From assembly GCA_964498785.1 (NCBI GenBank), contig CAZCJL010000058.1, positions 1 to 42,415 on the forward strand: a stretch of DNA of 42,415 nucleotides, written 5' to 3'. The position numbers and the translations under genes are program-made. Position 1 is the stretch's first letter, and each line of letters starts with the position of its first letter. This stretch comes from Mariaggregatimicrobium sp964498785. GTDB taxonomy: Bacteria > Zhuqueibacterota > Zhuqueibacteria > Thermofontimicrobiales > Thiofontviventaceae. This document shows positions 23,782 through 33,800 of the stretch, one piece after another. Below the pieces are notes generated by a model. The model searched no databases and was not told the DNA's origin. It saw nothing but the letters and a program-made list of their open reading frames with translations.

Positions 23782-24450
23782 ATGGATATTGGAGTTCTTA
23801 TACCGGCCTTTAATGCTGAAACAAGTATTGCAAGTGTAATTCAGCAAGTTAAAATTTACGCCGGTCACAACATTATCGTTATTAATGATGGCTCAACAGA
23901 CCGTACAGCCATTATTGCAAAAAAAGAAAATGTTATTGTTCTTTCTCATAAATACAATCAGGGAAAGGGGGCTGCCTTACGAACAGGATTTTCAAAGGCA
24001 ATGGCTCTGAATTGGAAAGGAGTCATTACTATTGATGCTGATGGTCAGCATAATCCAGGATATATAACAAAATTTAGTGAACATTTCAGATTGACCGGAG
24101 CTGACATCATTATCGGCTCACGAATGACGAGCTTACAATTAATGCCGTTTCATCGCATCATAAGTAATAAAATTACATCGAAACTTTTATCCTGGCGCAT
24201 TGGTCAGAAAATCATTGATAGCCAATGTGGTTATCGTTTCATCTGTGCTGATGTTCTAAAAGAAATTGAGCTGTTTACATCACATTATGAAACAGAATCT
24301 GAAATTTTAATTCGAAGTGGTTTGGCCGGTTTTACAATTGATTTTATTGATATCGATACAATATATAAAAATGAACCAAGCTCCATTAATCTTTTTCTCG
24401 ATACCTGGCGGTTTATTAAATTATATTGGCATAGCTTTTTCAGAAAATAG
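23782..24450 (+). CDS. family 2 glycosyltransferase (DPM1/GT2-like)
   Basis: A 222-residue cytoplasmic glycosyltransferase of the GT-A fold. The N-terminus LIPAFNAETSIASVI and INDGSTDRT bind the nucleotide sugar, GKGAALRTGF is the usual third motif, and DADGQHNP holds the metal-binding DxD. SQCGYRFI is the acceptor-site motif common in dolichol-phosphate-mannose-synthase-like enzymes. These usually move a sugar to polyprenyl phosphate. There are no membrane helices. It is followed after 15 bases by pcm. A polyprenyl-phosphate transporter (DUF368) is encoded two genes later, which fits a lipid-carrier role but does not prove it. Confidence 0.85.
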   Translation: MDIGVLIPAFNAETSIASVIQQVKIYAGHNIIVINDGSTDRTAIIAKKENVIVLSHKYNQGKGAALRTGFSKAMALNWKGVITIDADGQHNPGYITKFSEHFRLTGADIIIGSRMTSLQLMPFHRIISNKITSKLLSWRIGQKIIDSQCGYRFICADVLKEIELFTSHYETESEILIRSGLAGFTIDFIDIDTIYKNEPSSINLFLDTWRFIKLYWHSFFRK

Positions 24451-24465
24451 TTAATTGATTTTATT

Positions 24466-25110
24466 ATGGATAATTTTGAAAACTCACGAAAAATAATGGT
24501 AAAAGAGCAACTAAAGGCTCGCGGAATTCATGATGAGAGAGTTCTGGAAGCCATGGGTAAAGTTGGTCGTCATCTGTTTGTGATGGCAAATGACAAGAGT
24601 AAAGCCTACAATGATAAACCTTTGAATATTGATTGCTCACAAACAATTTCGCAACCCTACATGGTTGCGCTCATGACACAAATATTAGAACTGCAAGGAA
24701 ACGAACGAGTATTAGAAATAGGAACTGGTTCCGGCTACCAGACAGCAATTTTGGCCGAATTAACAGCTCAGGTATATTCTGTGGAAAGACACGCTTCATT
24801 AGCTAAAAACGCCAAAACACTCTTGCATGATTTAGGTTATGAAAATGTCCATATTAAAACCGGAAATGGAACCCTGGGTTGGCCCGAAGCTGCCCCTTTT
24901 GATGCGATTATTGTAACTGCCAGCGCTCCGGAACCACCAGAAGAACTCGTCGATCAGTTACATAATTATGGCAGATTAGTGATTCCAATCGGATCACGAG
25001 ATCAGCAAGAGTTAACTCTAATACAAAAAAGAGGTGATTCGTACATATCCAAATCCATTTGCGGATGTATTTTTGTCCCCCTGATCGGAAAGCAAGGATG
25101 GGAAAAATAA
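24466..25110 (+). CDS. pcm: protein-L-isoaspartate O-methyltransferase
   Basis: A 214-residue cytoplasmic SAM-dependent repair enzyme that methylates isoaspartyl residues in damaged proteins. Landmarks are VKEQLKARGIHDERVLEAM, the substrate-site segment CSQTISQPYMVALMTQ, the SAM motif VLEIGTGSGYQTAILAEL (about 82-99), VYSVER, and PFDAIIVTASAPEPPEEL. The length equals the family norm. The start is an ATG 15 bases after the glycosyltransferase stop. The bacterial gene is often near surE or DUF368-type genes; here the DUF368 gene follows by 40 bases, so these are probably one transcript. Confidence 0.93.
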   Translation: MDNFENSRKIMVKEQLKARGIHDERVLEAMGKVGRHLFVMANDKSKAYNDKPLNIDCSQTISQPYMVALMTQILELQGNERVLEIGTGSGYQTAILAELTAQVYSVERHASLAKNAKTLLHDLGYENVHIKTGNGTLGWPEAAPFDAIIVTASAPEPPEELVDQLHNYGRLVIPIGSRDQQELTLIQKRGDSYISKSICGCIFVPLIGKQGWEK

Positions 25111-25150
25111 ATGTCAATCATTCGGAACTGCTTACAAGGAGACTACTTAT

Positions 25151-25996
25151 ATGATGAATTTCAAAAAAGACATTTTGTTGTTGTTAAAGGGTGGCGCCAT
25201 TGGAGTTGCTAATATTATTCCCGGTGTTTCGGGAGGGACAATTGCCGTTGTTTTAGGAATTTACAAATATCTGATCAAAGCAATTAGTAATATTGCAACA
25301 GATCAGGAAAAGAGAAAAGAATATTTTATTTTTCTGGTAAAAATATCGTTAGGTGCTGTAATTGTTATTTTCTTATCAGCAAAATTAATGAAATTTTTAT
25401 TAGAGAACTATAATGTATACACAAACCTGGCGTTTGTTGGCTTAATCGCAGGATCAATTCCGTCAATCTATAAAAGCCATGCAGATATGAAAATCACGTT
25501 TCTAACGATTCTTTCGTTTCTGTTGGGCGCCAGTATTATCCTGTTTTTTGAATTCGCATTTCCGCAGGCAGAAAAAAAAGAAGGAGTTCAGGTAATATTT
25601 TATTTGACGTTTAATTCCGGTCTGTTACTACTCATTGCCGGCTTTTTTGCCGGTGGTTCGATGATTGTTCCCGGTATTAGCGGATCGTTTATCATGCTTT
25701 TGATGGGACAATATTACATTGTTACTTCATGTGTGGCGGAACGGCACGTTTTACCGCTTATTGTTATCGCTTTGGGAATTATACTTGGCGTTATGATTTT
25801 TGCAAAATTAATTAATTTTTTGTTGAACAAATTTCCAAAAGAAACGTTTTATTTTATATTAGGCTTGGTTGTCGCTTCTCTCTATTCTATTTATCCGGGA
25901 ATGCCGGCAACAATGTCAGAAATTATTATTGCGGTTTCAATTACAGTCGTTTGTTTTGCAATTTCATTTATCATCGGAAATACAGAACGAAACTAA
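25151..25996 (+). CDS. DUF368 membrane protein, putative polyprenyl-phosphate translocase
   Basis: A 281-residue inner-membrane protein with about eight to nine helices. The two related halves carry the family's signature loops GVANIIPGVSGGTIAVVLGIY (split: IIPGVSGG and VLGIYKYL) and GSMIVPGISGSFIMLLMGQYY. DUF368 proteins (PopT) have been reported to return undecaprenyl phosphate across the membrane for reuse in envelope synthesis. Orthology to PopT is by family only. The start is the first of two adjacent ATGs, behind AAGGAGA (25137-25143). A tRNA-Pro gene begins 9 bases after the stop codon, so the mRNA may run into the tRNA. Confidence 0.85.
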   Translation: MMNFKKDILLLLKGGAIGVANIIPGVSGGTIAVVLGIYKYLIKAISNIATDQEKRKEYFIFLVKISLGAVIVIFLSAKLMKFLLENYNVYTNLAFVGLIAGSIPSIYKSHADMKITFLTILSFLLGASIILFFEFAFPQAEKKEGVQVIFYLTFNSGLLLLIAGFFAGGSMIVPGISGSFIMLLMGQYYIVTSCVAERHVLPLIVIALGIILGVMIFAKLINFLLNKFPKETFYFILGLVVASLYSIYPGMPATMSEIIIAVSITVVCFAISFIIGNTERN

Positions 25997-26005
25997 CTCA
26001 GATTT

Positions 26006-26121
<116 letters not shown>

Positions 26122-26228
26122 ATATGTTGACAACATGTTAAATTTTATAGTCGACTTTTCTCTTACTCAAATAACACATTTTTCCTTATAAAAAGGTTAT
26201 ATAAGTTTTCCCGTATTTTACTTTTTTC

Positions 26229-26256
26229 TTGATTAATTTGTTAAAAGTTATATATT
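26229..26256 (+). promoter_or_regulatory. possible sigma-70 promoter before the P5C dehydrogenase gene
   Basis: TTGATT (26229-26234), 16 bases, TATATT (26251-26256). Transcription near 26263 would give a leader of about 140 nt with a long hairpin in it, or a short RNA ending at that hairpin. Confidence 0.45.
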
Positions 26257-26297
26257 ATACTATGTATGGGAGAACTAAGCAGAAAATTTGATTCAGA

Positions 26298-26344
26298 AAA
26301 GGGCACATTATTAGCTTGACACTCAAGTGAATAATGTGCCCTTT
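26298..26344 (+). promoter_or_regulatory. long leader hairpin, possible attenuator or small-RNA terminator
   Basis: AAAGGGCACATTATT (26298-26312) pairs perfectly with AATAATGTGCCCTTT (26330-26344), and CTTGA pairs with TCAAG within it across a 3-base loop. About 20 pairs in all. It lies between the promoter at 26229 and the gene at 26406. The T tract that follows is poor (GTAATTT). Confidence 0.65.
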
Positions 26345-26405
26345 GTAATTTATGCCATTCAACAAATGTATAATTGGTTTAATAATTAAATGTAAGGAGA
26401 AATGT

Positions 26406-28037
26406 ATGAACAATGGATTTTTTAAAGTGCCATATCCAAAAAATGAGCCAATAAGAGATTACTCTCCTGGAAGCTCTGAAAAAAAATCATTAAAATCCGC
26501 CATAAGCGAATTGAAGAAAAAACAAATCGAGATTCCCGTGGTTATTGGTGGACAGGAAGTTAAAACTGGCAAAACAGGAGAATGTCGATGTCCGCACAAC
26601 CATAAACACCTTTTAGCGACTTACCATAAGGCTGGTGAAAAAGAAGTTAACATGGCAATTGAAGCAGCGATGGAAGCAAGAAAAAAATGGGCAACAATGC
26701 GCTGGGAAGCTCGGGCAGCAATATTTCTAAAGGCTGCAGATTTGCTGGCAGGCCCTTATCGCGATATTTTTAATGCCGCAACCATGCTCGGACAAAGCAA
26801 AACTGCATTTCAGGCAGAAATTGATTCCGCTTGCGAACTCATCGATTTTTGGAGATTTAATCCCTTTTATATGCAACAAATTTACATGCAACAACCAGAA
26901 TCTTCTGCCGGGTGCTGGAATTATCTTGAACAGCGCCCGCTTGAAGGCTTTATTTTTGCAGTCACTCCATTCAATTTCACTTCTATTGCCGGTAATTTAC
27001 CAACATCACCAGCAATGATGGGAAATGTTGTTTTATGGAAACCAGCGTCTTCTGCCGTTTATCCGGCATATTACATGATGAAACTTTGGCAGGAAGCCGG
27101 ATTACCGGATGGCGTTATCAATATGTTGCCCGGCCCCGGAGGCGCTGTTGGAAATCCTGTAATGGAAAGCGAGTATTTGGCTGGTATTCACTTTACTGGT
27201 TCAACGGCTGTTTTTCATAATATGTGGAAAACGATCGGACAAAATATCCATAAGTATCATACCTATCCGAGAATAGTTGGTGAAACCGGTGGCAAGGATT
27301 TTATTTTTGTTCACAATTCTGCTGATGTCGATGCTTTAGCCACTGCAATTGTGCGTGGTGCATTCGAGTATCAGGGCCAAAAATGCTCGGCAGCCTCTCG
27401 GGCTTACATTCCAGAAAGTATTTGGAGTGTCCTAAAAGAAAAATTGCCGGAAGAAGTGAAAAAAATTAAAATGGGTAATCCGGAAGACTTTACCAATTTT
27501 ATGTGCGCAGTCATTGATAAAGCCGCATTCGATACAATAATTGAATACATTGATTTTGCTAAAAATTCCGATGACGCAGAATTTTTAACCGGCGGGAAAT
27601 ATGATGATTCCAAAGGATATTTCATTGAACCAACGATAGTTACAACAACAAACCCCAAATTTAAATTAATTGAGGATGAAATATTCGGACCGGTTTTGAC
27701 AATTTATATATATCCGGATAACGAATATAAGCAAACGCTGAAATTGTGTGATGGAACATCTCCTTATGGATTGACCGGCTGTATTTTTGCACAGGATCGG
27801 GAAGCGATTAACGAGGCAATGGATACACTTGTTCATGCGGCTGGAAATTTTTATATTAACGATAAACCCACAGGAGCTGTTGTCGGACAACAACCGTTCG
27901 GTGGATCAAGAGCTTCCGGGACTAATGATAAAGCTGGTAGCATGATAAATTTACAACGATGGGTAACTCCCCGAACAATAAAAGAAAATTTTGTCCCACC
28001 AAAATCTTACGAATACCCCCACATGGGTGAAAAATAA
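26406..28037 (+). CDS. pruA: 1-pyrroline-5-carboxylate dehydrogenase
   Basis: A 543-residue aldehyde dehydrogenase that oxidises glutamate semialdehyde/P5C to glutamate in proline catabolism. Landmarks: FAVTPFNFTSIAGNLPTSPA (a typical P5CDH string), HFTGSTAVF in the NAD fold, GETGGKDF with the general-base Glu, catalytic C327 in EYQGQKCSAASRAY, and PFGGSRASGTNDKAG near the C-terminus. The length and the C-terminal sequence NFVPPKSYEYPHM match the stand-alone mitochondrial-type enzyme. The start is ATG 26406 behind AAGGAGA (26394-26400); an in-frame ATG at 26352 lies upstream of that ribosome site. No proline dehydrogenase gene is in the window. Confidence 0.92.
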   Translation: MNNGFFKVPYPKNEPIRDYSPGSSEKKSLKSAISELKKKQIEIPVVIGGQEVKTGKTGECRCPHNHKHLLATYHKAGEKEVNMAIEAAMEARKKWATMRWEARAAIFLKAADLLAGPYRDIFNAATMLGQSKTAFQAEIDSACELIDFWRFNPFYMQQIYMQQPESSAGCWNYLEQRPLEGFIFAVTPFNFTSIAGNLPTSPAMMGNVVLWKPASSAVYPAYYMMKLWQEAGLPDGVINMLPGPGGAVGNPVMESEYLAGIHFTGSTAVFHNMWKTIGQNIHKYHTYPRIVGETGGKDFIFVHNSADVDALATAIVRGAFEYQGQKCSAASRAYIPESIWSVLKEKLPEEVKKIKMGNPEDFTNFMCAVIDKAAFDTIIEYIDFAKNSDDAEFLTGGKYDDSKGYFIEPTIVTTTNPKFKLIEDEIFGPVLTIYIYPDNEYKQTLKLCDGTSPYGLTGCIFAQDREAINEAMDTLVHAAGNFYINDKPTGAVVGQQPFGGSRASGTNDKAGSMINLQRWVTPRTIKENFVPPKSYEYPHMGEK

Positions 28038-28047
28038 TACGCAAAAT

Positions 28048-28078
28048 AAAAAGCCCTGAATTTTAAACAGGGCTTTTT
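28048..28078. terminator. bidirectional intrinsic terminator
   Basis: AAAAAGCCCTG (28048-28058) pairs with CAGGGCTTTTT (28068-28078). It serves the P5C dehydrogenase gene on + and, read from the other side, the convergent deaminase gene, whose stop codon it overlaps by two bases. Confidence 0.85.
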
Positions 28079-28553
28079 ATGGTTTGTTTTTTATTTTGAA
28101 ATCCGTAAAGTCAATCTGCTCAAAAGCAACACCTGCTTCATTAAAAAGATCGAGAACAAGGTTAAATTCATCGGGATAATCACTTCCGATCAAAACCCGC
28201 GTTATACCTGCATTTACAATCATTTTTGCACAGATAATGCATGGATTGTGGGTACAATATAAAGTTGCGTCATGAATATTAACACCATGCACACCTGCCT
28301 GAATAATAGCATTTTGTTCAGCGTGGATCGCCCGACAAATTTCATGACGTTGGCCTGACTGTATCTTAAGTTCATCCCGTAAGCAGCCAAGTTCCATGCA
28401 ATCCGCAATGTTTTTAGCAGCTCCGTTGTAACCAGTTGTTAACACCTGTCGGTTTTTTACAATTATAGCACCCACGTGATGTCTGCGGCATGTAGAACGT
28501 TCTGCGACAAGAAACGCCATTTTTAAAAAATATTCATCCCAGGTCGGTCTCAT
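28077..28553 (-). CDS. dCMP deaminase (zinc-dependent)
   Basis: A 158-residue cytidine/deoxycytidylate deaminase-family enzyme, expected to turn dCMP into dUMP for thymidylate synthesis. The zinc site is H78-A-E80 (IHAEQNA) with C105 and C108 (HNPCIICAK), and the extra STCRRHHVGAI and HEICRAIHAEQ motifs are those of the dCMP deaminase/ComEB branch rather than tRNA or free-base deaminases. It is the second gene of a two-gene minus-strand operon and overlaps the upstream kinase gene by 20 bases (28534-28553), so translation is probably coupled. It converges on the P5C dehydrogenase gene through a shared terminator. Confidence 0.9.
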   Translation of the reverse strand: MRPTWDEYFLKMAFLVAERSTCRRHHVGAIIVKNRQVLTTGYNGAAKNIADCMELGCLRDELKIQSGQRHEICRAIHAEQNAIIQAGVHGVNIHDATLYCTHNPCIICAKMIVNAGITRVLIGSDYPDEFNLVLDLFNEAGVAFEQIDFTDFKIKNKP

Positions 28554-29094
28554 GGGGGAATGCCTGCTTTAGAATGTGATCAATTTTTCGATGCAATTCT
28601 TCGAGAGTACCATCGTTATAAATATGAAAGTCAGCAAGATTCATGCACTGATCGATATTTTGTGCATTACTATTTTTGCTTTTCTCTTTTTCTTCCAGAA
28701 GTTGAAATGTTTCGATACTCACAGCATTTTCCTGGCGTCCTCTGGTCATCGCTCGTTTAAAACGAACCTCCAGTGGAGCATCCAATGCAATAAGATAAAA
28801 ATCCGGAAGCTGTTGAAGCTCCAGAACTTCATATTTATTTCGGATGCTGTCAATCACTACTTTGTTATATCTTATTTTCTTTTTCGTCATGATTGCTAAT
28901 ATAGAAGGGCCGTATTGTTCTCTTAATTCATTACCAACTTTTCTCATGTTTTCACGGCTATGTTCTAAATTGCGTTGGCTCAATTCGTCTCGTATTGCAT
29001 CCGAAAGTGAGAAGTGCTCAAAATTTTTGGAAATCAAGTATTTTAAAATACTTGTCTTTCCCGAAGCATTTGTACCAGTTAATCCGATTATCAT
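28534..29094 (-). CDS. P-loop nucleotide-kinase-like protein
   Basis: A 186-residue P-loop protein of the adenylate/dephospho-CoA kinase fold. The Walker A is GTNASGKTS (residues 7-15). SLSDAIRDELSQR, VVIDSIRNKYEVLEL and APLEVRFKRAMTRGR correspond to the substrate loop, Walker B-like strand and arginine lid of the UPF0200/archaeal kinase-like group. The substrate is not known. In some eukaryotes a kinase-like domain of this type is fused to dCMP deaminase, and here the two genes overlap by 20 bases, which suggests a deoxynucleotide substrate or a regulatory partner. No start-site problem: the ATG is the first in frame. Confidence 0.7.
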   Translation of the reverse strand: MIIGLTGTNASGKTSILKYLISKNFEHFSLSDAIRDELSQRNLEHSRENMRKVGNELREQYGPSILAIMTKKKIRYNKVVIDSIRNKYEVLELQQLPDFYLIALDAPLEVRFKRAMTRGRQENAVSIETFQLLEEKEKSKNSNAQNIDQCMNLADFHIYNDGTLEELHRKIDHILKQAFPHETDLG

Positions 29095-29417
29095 GAAATA
29101 AACATAATAATATTTTCAATAACAAGCAAGTAAAATATAAGGTTCGGTCGATTATTTACCAGCGTATGTTTTGAAAAAGATCGAATCACTCAATTGAATA
29201 ATATAATGGATTCTTTTAAATGTGCATTAAGTGGTTAATCATTTGTAAAAAAATAAGATGGAGAGAGGTAATATATTAAAATTAAAAAATATACGAGTAG
29301 TTTTTACTGGTATAAAATTTGCATATTACCTTTGCTTATTTTTAAATCAGTAATTTTAATGAAAATCCGTATTAAAATTATCGGAATATGAATTGGAATA
29401 TTACTAAAGGAGGTATT
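29095..29417. other. divergent intergenic region, 323 bases
   Basis: This region separates the minus-strand kinase gene from the plus-strand CsgG/TPR gene and must hold both promoters. On + I see TTGCAT (29319-29324), 17 bases, TTAAAT (29342-29347), a weak candidate. The rest is AT-rich; I see no RNA gene or repeat. An ATG at 29388 is in frame with the next gene but lies upstream of its ribosome site. Confidence 0.4.
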
Positions 29418-30773
29418 TTGTATAGTAAGATATTAATTATCATGGTCATTATATTTTCTGGCGCAGCCTCCTTATTTGCAGGAGGGAACTATTCTTCTGC
29501 CGATGAATATCTAAAAGCCGGTGATTTTGAACTTGCTGCAAAAGAATATACTGCCATTTTAGAACAAGAGGGACCTCCGGAATTATCGAATAATATACGC
29601 GCCATGACCGGAGCATTTATTTCACTCTATATGCTGCAGGATTATAAACAATCATTTGCATTCTGTAAACGAGTTTTAAATATCGAAAAATACAATAGTC
29701 CTGCCATACTTTATGCTGGTCTAAATTTAGGAGCATTGGGAAAAACTGATATTGCCAAAAAATTATTCAAATATCATACAGTTTTACCAAGTACAGACCC
29801 TTATCGCCCATATATTAAAGCCCGATATTTATTTCTGATTGAACGGGAGCTTGAAAAATTAGTTAGAAAAACCGTTCAATTGGAAGCGCGCATTAATACA
29901 CAAAAAATCCCGGAAAATTCAGTCGCAATTCTATACCTGGCTAATGATAGCCATAACCAATCCTGGGATCCTCTTGGAAAAGGTATCACCGACTTCATCA
30001 TTACTGATATCGAAAAAGTGAGAAATCTGAATGTGGTTTCGCGTCGGCATCTGCAAATTTTACTGGACGAATTAAATTTTGGTATTCTTGACCTGTTAGA
30101 TGAAAATTTGGTGCCGCGTCTTGGCCGTCTTCTCAATTCGCGGTATTTGATTAGTGGAACATTTTATGTTGAGCCACAGGAGCAACTTACCCTTAATATC
30201 GGCTTTTTGGATATTCGGGAACCTGAAAAGATTGAATATACAGAATATAAAGGGAAATTAAAAGATATTTTTAAATTTGAAAAACAAATCGTTCAAAATA
30301 TTTTACAGAGAATAAATGGTGAACTTGATGACTCAGAAAGAAAAGAAATATTAAAACATCAAACGTCGAGTTTTGAAGCTTTTGAGGCATATTCTAATGG
30401 GTTGGATGTATTTGATTTTGGAAATTTTTCAAACGCGTTCACATATTTTAAAAATGCTTTTGAATATGACCGCCGTTTTTACAATGCCTGGGATAAGATG
30501 CAAATGGTTGATGCAATGATTCGTTTAAACGACGGCAACCTGGCGATAAATCATTTTAAAATTTATAATACTAAACTAAAAAAACCTGCAACCGCGGGTT
30601 TTGTTACAAACATCCCTGTCGAACAATTACGCTTACAAAAAATTTCAATTAATCTTGATTTTGGCTATTTTCCCGGAAACGACGCGCCGAACAGCGCTGG
30701 AGATATTGATTTCTCGAAAATACCACGAAGTTTACAAATGCTGGATGAACCACCAGCGCCTCCCGGGAATTGA
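29418..30773 (+). CDS. exported CsgG/FlgO-like domain protein with TPR repeats
   Basis: A 451-residue exported protein. The start is TTG 29418, seven bases or fewer behind a perfect AAAGGAGG (29406-29413); the ATG 30 bases upstream would place that ribosome site inside the gene. A signal peptide (YSKILIIMVIIFSGAASLFAGG) is followed by TPR-like repeats (YSSADEYLKAGDFELAAKEY), then a CsgG/FlgO-type domain (SVAILYLAND ... GITDFIITDIEKV ... VVSRRHLQILLDELNFG ... GRLLNSRYLISGTFY), then another TPR (FDFGNFSNAFTYFKNAFEYD). Such proteins sit in the periplasm or outer membrane and often work in surface-assembly systems. It is followed by the giant repeat protein after 53 bases and is probably cotranscribed with it. 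Confidence 0.75.
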   Translation: MYSKILIIMVIIFSGAASLFAGGNYSSADEYLKAGDFELAAKEYTAILEQEGPPELSNNIRAMTGAFISLYMLQDYKQSFAFCKRVLNIEKYNSPAILYAGLNLGALGKTDIAKKLFKYHTVLPSTDPYRPYIKARYLFLIERELEKLVRKTVQLEARINTQKIPENSVAILYLANDSHNQSWDPLGKGITDFIITDIEKVRNLNVVSRRHLQILLDELNFGILDLLDENLVPRLGRLLNSRYLISGTFYVEPQEQLTLNIGFLDIREPEKIEYTEYKGKLKDIFKFEKQIVQNILQRINGELDDSERKEILKHQTSSFEAFEAYSNGLDVFDFGNFSNAFTYFKNAFEYDRRFYNAWDKMQMVDAMIRLNDGNLAINHFKIYNTKLKKPATAGFVTNIPVEQLRLQKISINLDFGYFPGNDAPNSAGDIDFSKIPRSLQMLDEPPAPPGN

Positions 30774-30826
30774 AATGCATCATGTAATAATACAACCTGT
30801 GAATATTATCATCTGTGGAGTATATA

Positions 30827-33800
30827 ATGAAATTGCGGCTTAGTAAATCGTTGTTACTTTTATTCTTGCTTTATTTCACTTCAAATTCTTTTGCGTCTGA
30901 TCCGCCGGCTATCGACAGCCTGGCAGCCCGGCAACGGCCTGGTACTAATTTTGTGGATATTTATTTTGATGTGGATGATGACGAATCTGACAATATAACT
31001 ATTTCAAAACCAAATATTACTATTGATGGAGAAAACCTTCAAGTAACAGCCGTTGATTCAGGCGATTACGGACCAATCCCAAAGGGAACAAATAAGCACA
31101 TTAGGTGGAACGCTGGAATTGATTTTCCGGACAATTTCTCTGATAATGTGGTTGTTAAAATCATCGCAATCGATGGTGAAGGCAATATTTCAAATAGCTC
31201 TACTGATCCCTTTGTAGTAGATACCCGCATCGACAAACCACCGGTAGACAACTGGCAAACGGTTACGGATTCCGGCAGCACATACAATGAAAATATGCTG
31301 ATCGATAATGAAGGTCGTATCTGGCTGTTTTATTTACGAAGTCCCGGATCAAACCAGCCGATTTACATGAAAGTGATTGATGCCGATGGGTATGTTTATA
31401 AATCCGAACAAATTATTGCAACTGCATCTTCTCAGGTCAGCAACGAATATCAAACGATTCGGGCAGAACTGAACAAAAAAACCGGTAACGTATGGATGGC
31501 TTTTCAGGGATATGATGGTATTAAACATGTCGGGGAATTCATTATTTTTGATGATACTGCCGGAGTGAAAAAGTCTGAAATCATCAGCGGCACATCATAT
31601 GCACCCAAACTGGCATCCGATAGCAGCGGAGTTATGTGGATCACATGGAACACCGGCAGTTCCGGTGCTTCAGATTCTTATGCGAACTTTATGCGATATA
31701 ATTCCGACGGAACGAAATCAGATGACGATCCCACCCAATACGAATCGGCAGGATTTGTACTAAATACAGATATTGCCATTGATAAAGAAAATAAAGCATG
31801 GCTAATTTATGAAAAAAGTGACTCGTCTGTTATAAATATATATACCAATGATGCATCTTTTATCACCAGCAAGAAATACTCCACTGATCCTCCGTATTTT
31901 TCAGCCCGGAAAATTATTTATTCTGACTGGGAGAATGGGGGACAGTGGATTCTGAAAAAAAATAATGATCCAACACTTAATCAAATTTTTCGATATGATA
32001 TTTCCGGGACTGGATCTATTCCGATCGGAGAAGTTGATAACTGCTCGTTTTTGCTCAATCAAGATGAGCGCATGGAAGTTGTCCGTTTCAATTCATCGAA
32101 TAATAAATATCAGTTTTCCGAGTACAATCCATTAACTAAATCAACAATAACAAACTGGACAAATTTGTTTGGCGGGGCGGACTTTGCCGGATCAATGAAT
32201 GAGTTTATTGCCTATAATCGAAATTTTCCCACGCTTAAAGCGTATTTAGTAAAAACAGGTACCGCGTTCACAAAAGTAAAGCTGATGAACGTGGAGCCGT
32301 TATCAATTACCATTGATATTTCTGAAAATGAGTTTAATTTTGGGAATGTTGGAATTGATACGTTAAAGAAAGATACGCTCGTTGTTCAAAATACGGGGAA
32401 TGCAACCCTCAATGTAACTCAGATTCAGGTGAGTGATCCTGATTACACCGTCGATCAAACTCCATTTTCGCTTGAGCCGGATCAATCGAAAAATATCATC
32501 ATTACATTTCAACCTTCTGATACGTTATCGCATGAAGCAACATTAACCATACAAAGTAATGCATTTAATGGCGCGCAAAATATTTCTCTCACAGGAAAGG
32601 GCTATCAGAGAACCTGGCTGATTTCCATTAATCCAACAACACTTGATTTTGGCCCGATACCAACAGAAGATATGGTTGTTGATAGCTTTAAAATTACAAA
32701 TTCCGGTACTGAACAAATTTCCGTGCACGATGTTGTTGTCACCGGCAACCGTTTTTCGCTGGCAGATTCTTTCAATAATTTGTCACTTGCTGCGGGAGAT
32801 AGCCATTTTATCGGCATCCGGTTCAATCCGATTGACGATACATTATATGCAGGAAGTGCGACTGTATTGAGCACCGCTAACAGTAATACATTTGCTAATT
32901 CAGGTAACTTTCGATTATCAACAGCCCTTTTTGATACGTTTCATGTAACTCTTAAAGGCAGTGGTTTTATTTACACAGAACCAAGAATAGGAATTGAGCC
33001 AGCATCGGTTCGGTTTGATTCTATCCGAATTGGAAATTCTGAACGCAAGCCTTTCAATATATTCAATTATGGAAATGATACGTTAAATATCGTAGAAATC
33101 ATGTCTGATGATGAACAGTTTGAATTGGATACGGATAGCACAAATTTTACGATTGCTCCCGGAGACACGGAACAGGCTTACATCGTTTTTACTCCCAATA
33201 CAGCCGACTATTCAAAAGCGACAATTTCCATTGAGAGCAATGATCCGGAAAATTCTGTAATGACATTAACTGCTGATGGTAGTGGATTTACTTATGGTGA
33301 TCCTAAAATTTTCGTAAATCCTGCTCAATTGGTTTTCAACACAATAAGGGTTGGAAAAAGCCAACAAAGATCATTTTATATTGATAATCGTGGTACAGAT
33401 AATCTTTATATCTCTTCTATCAGTACAGATTCGCCTCATTATGGTGTATCTTATGATACTTTAACATACGGAGAAAATTTGGTGCTTGAACCAGGCGAGC
33501 CAGTTATTTATGTAAATGTCACATTTCGCCCATTGGCAAAAGGATCTTTCAACGGACAGGTTATTATACAGAGCAATGATCCGGATTCTTCCGAAACGCA
33601 TATTGCACTATTTGGATCGGCTCGTGACCCTTATCCGCAACAAATTATTGTCAACCCGGATTCAACTCTGAATTTTGGTGAAGTGACCATCGATGATTCC
33701 ACAGTCAGAGAGCTTGTCATCAAAAATGACGGGGAGCTCACCCTGATGGTCGATAGCATGAAAATCGGGGGAACCAATTTTATCATTCAGGACGCCTTAA

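Noticed and set aside
28576..28899. 107-codon plus-strand reading frame
   Set aside because: Antisense to the P-loop kinase gene, which has a clear Walker A motif.
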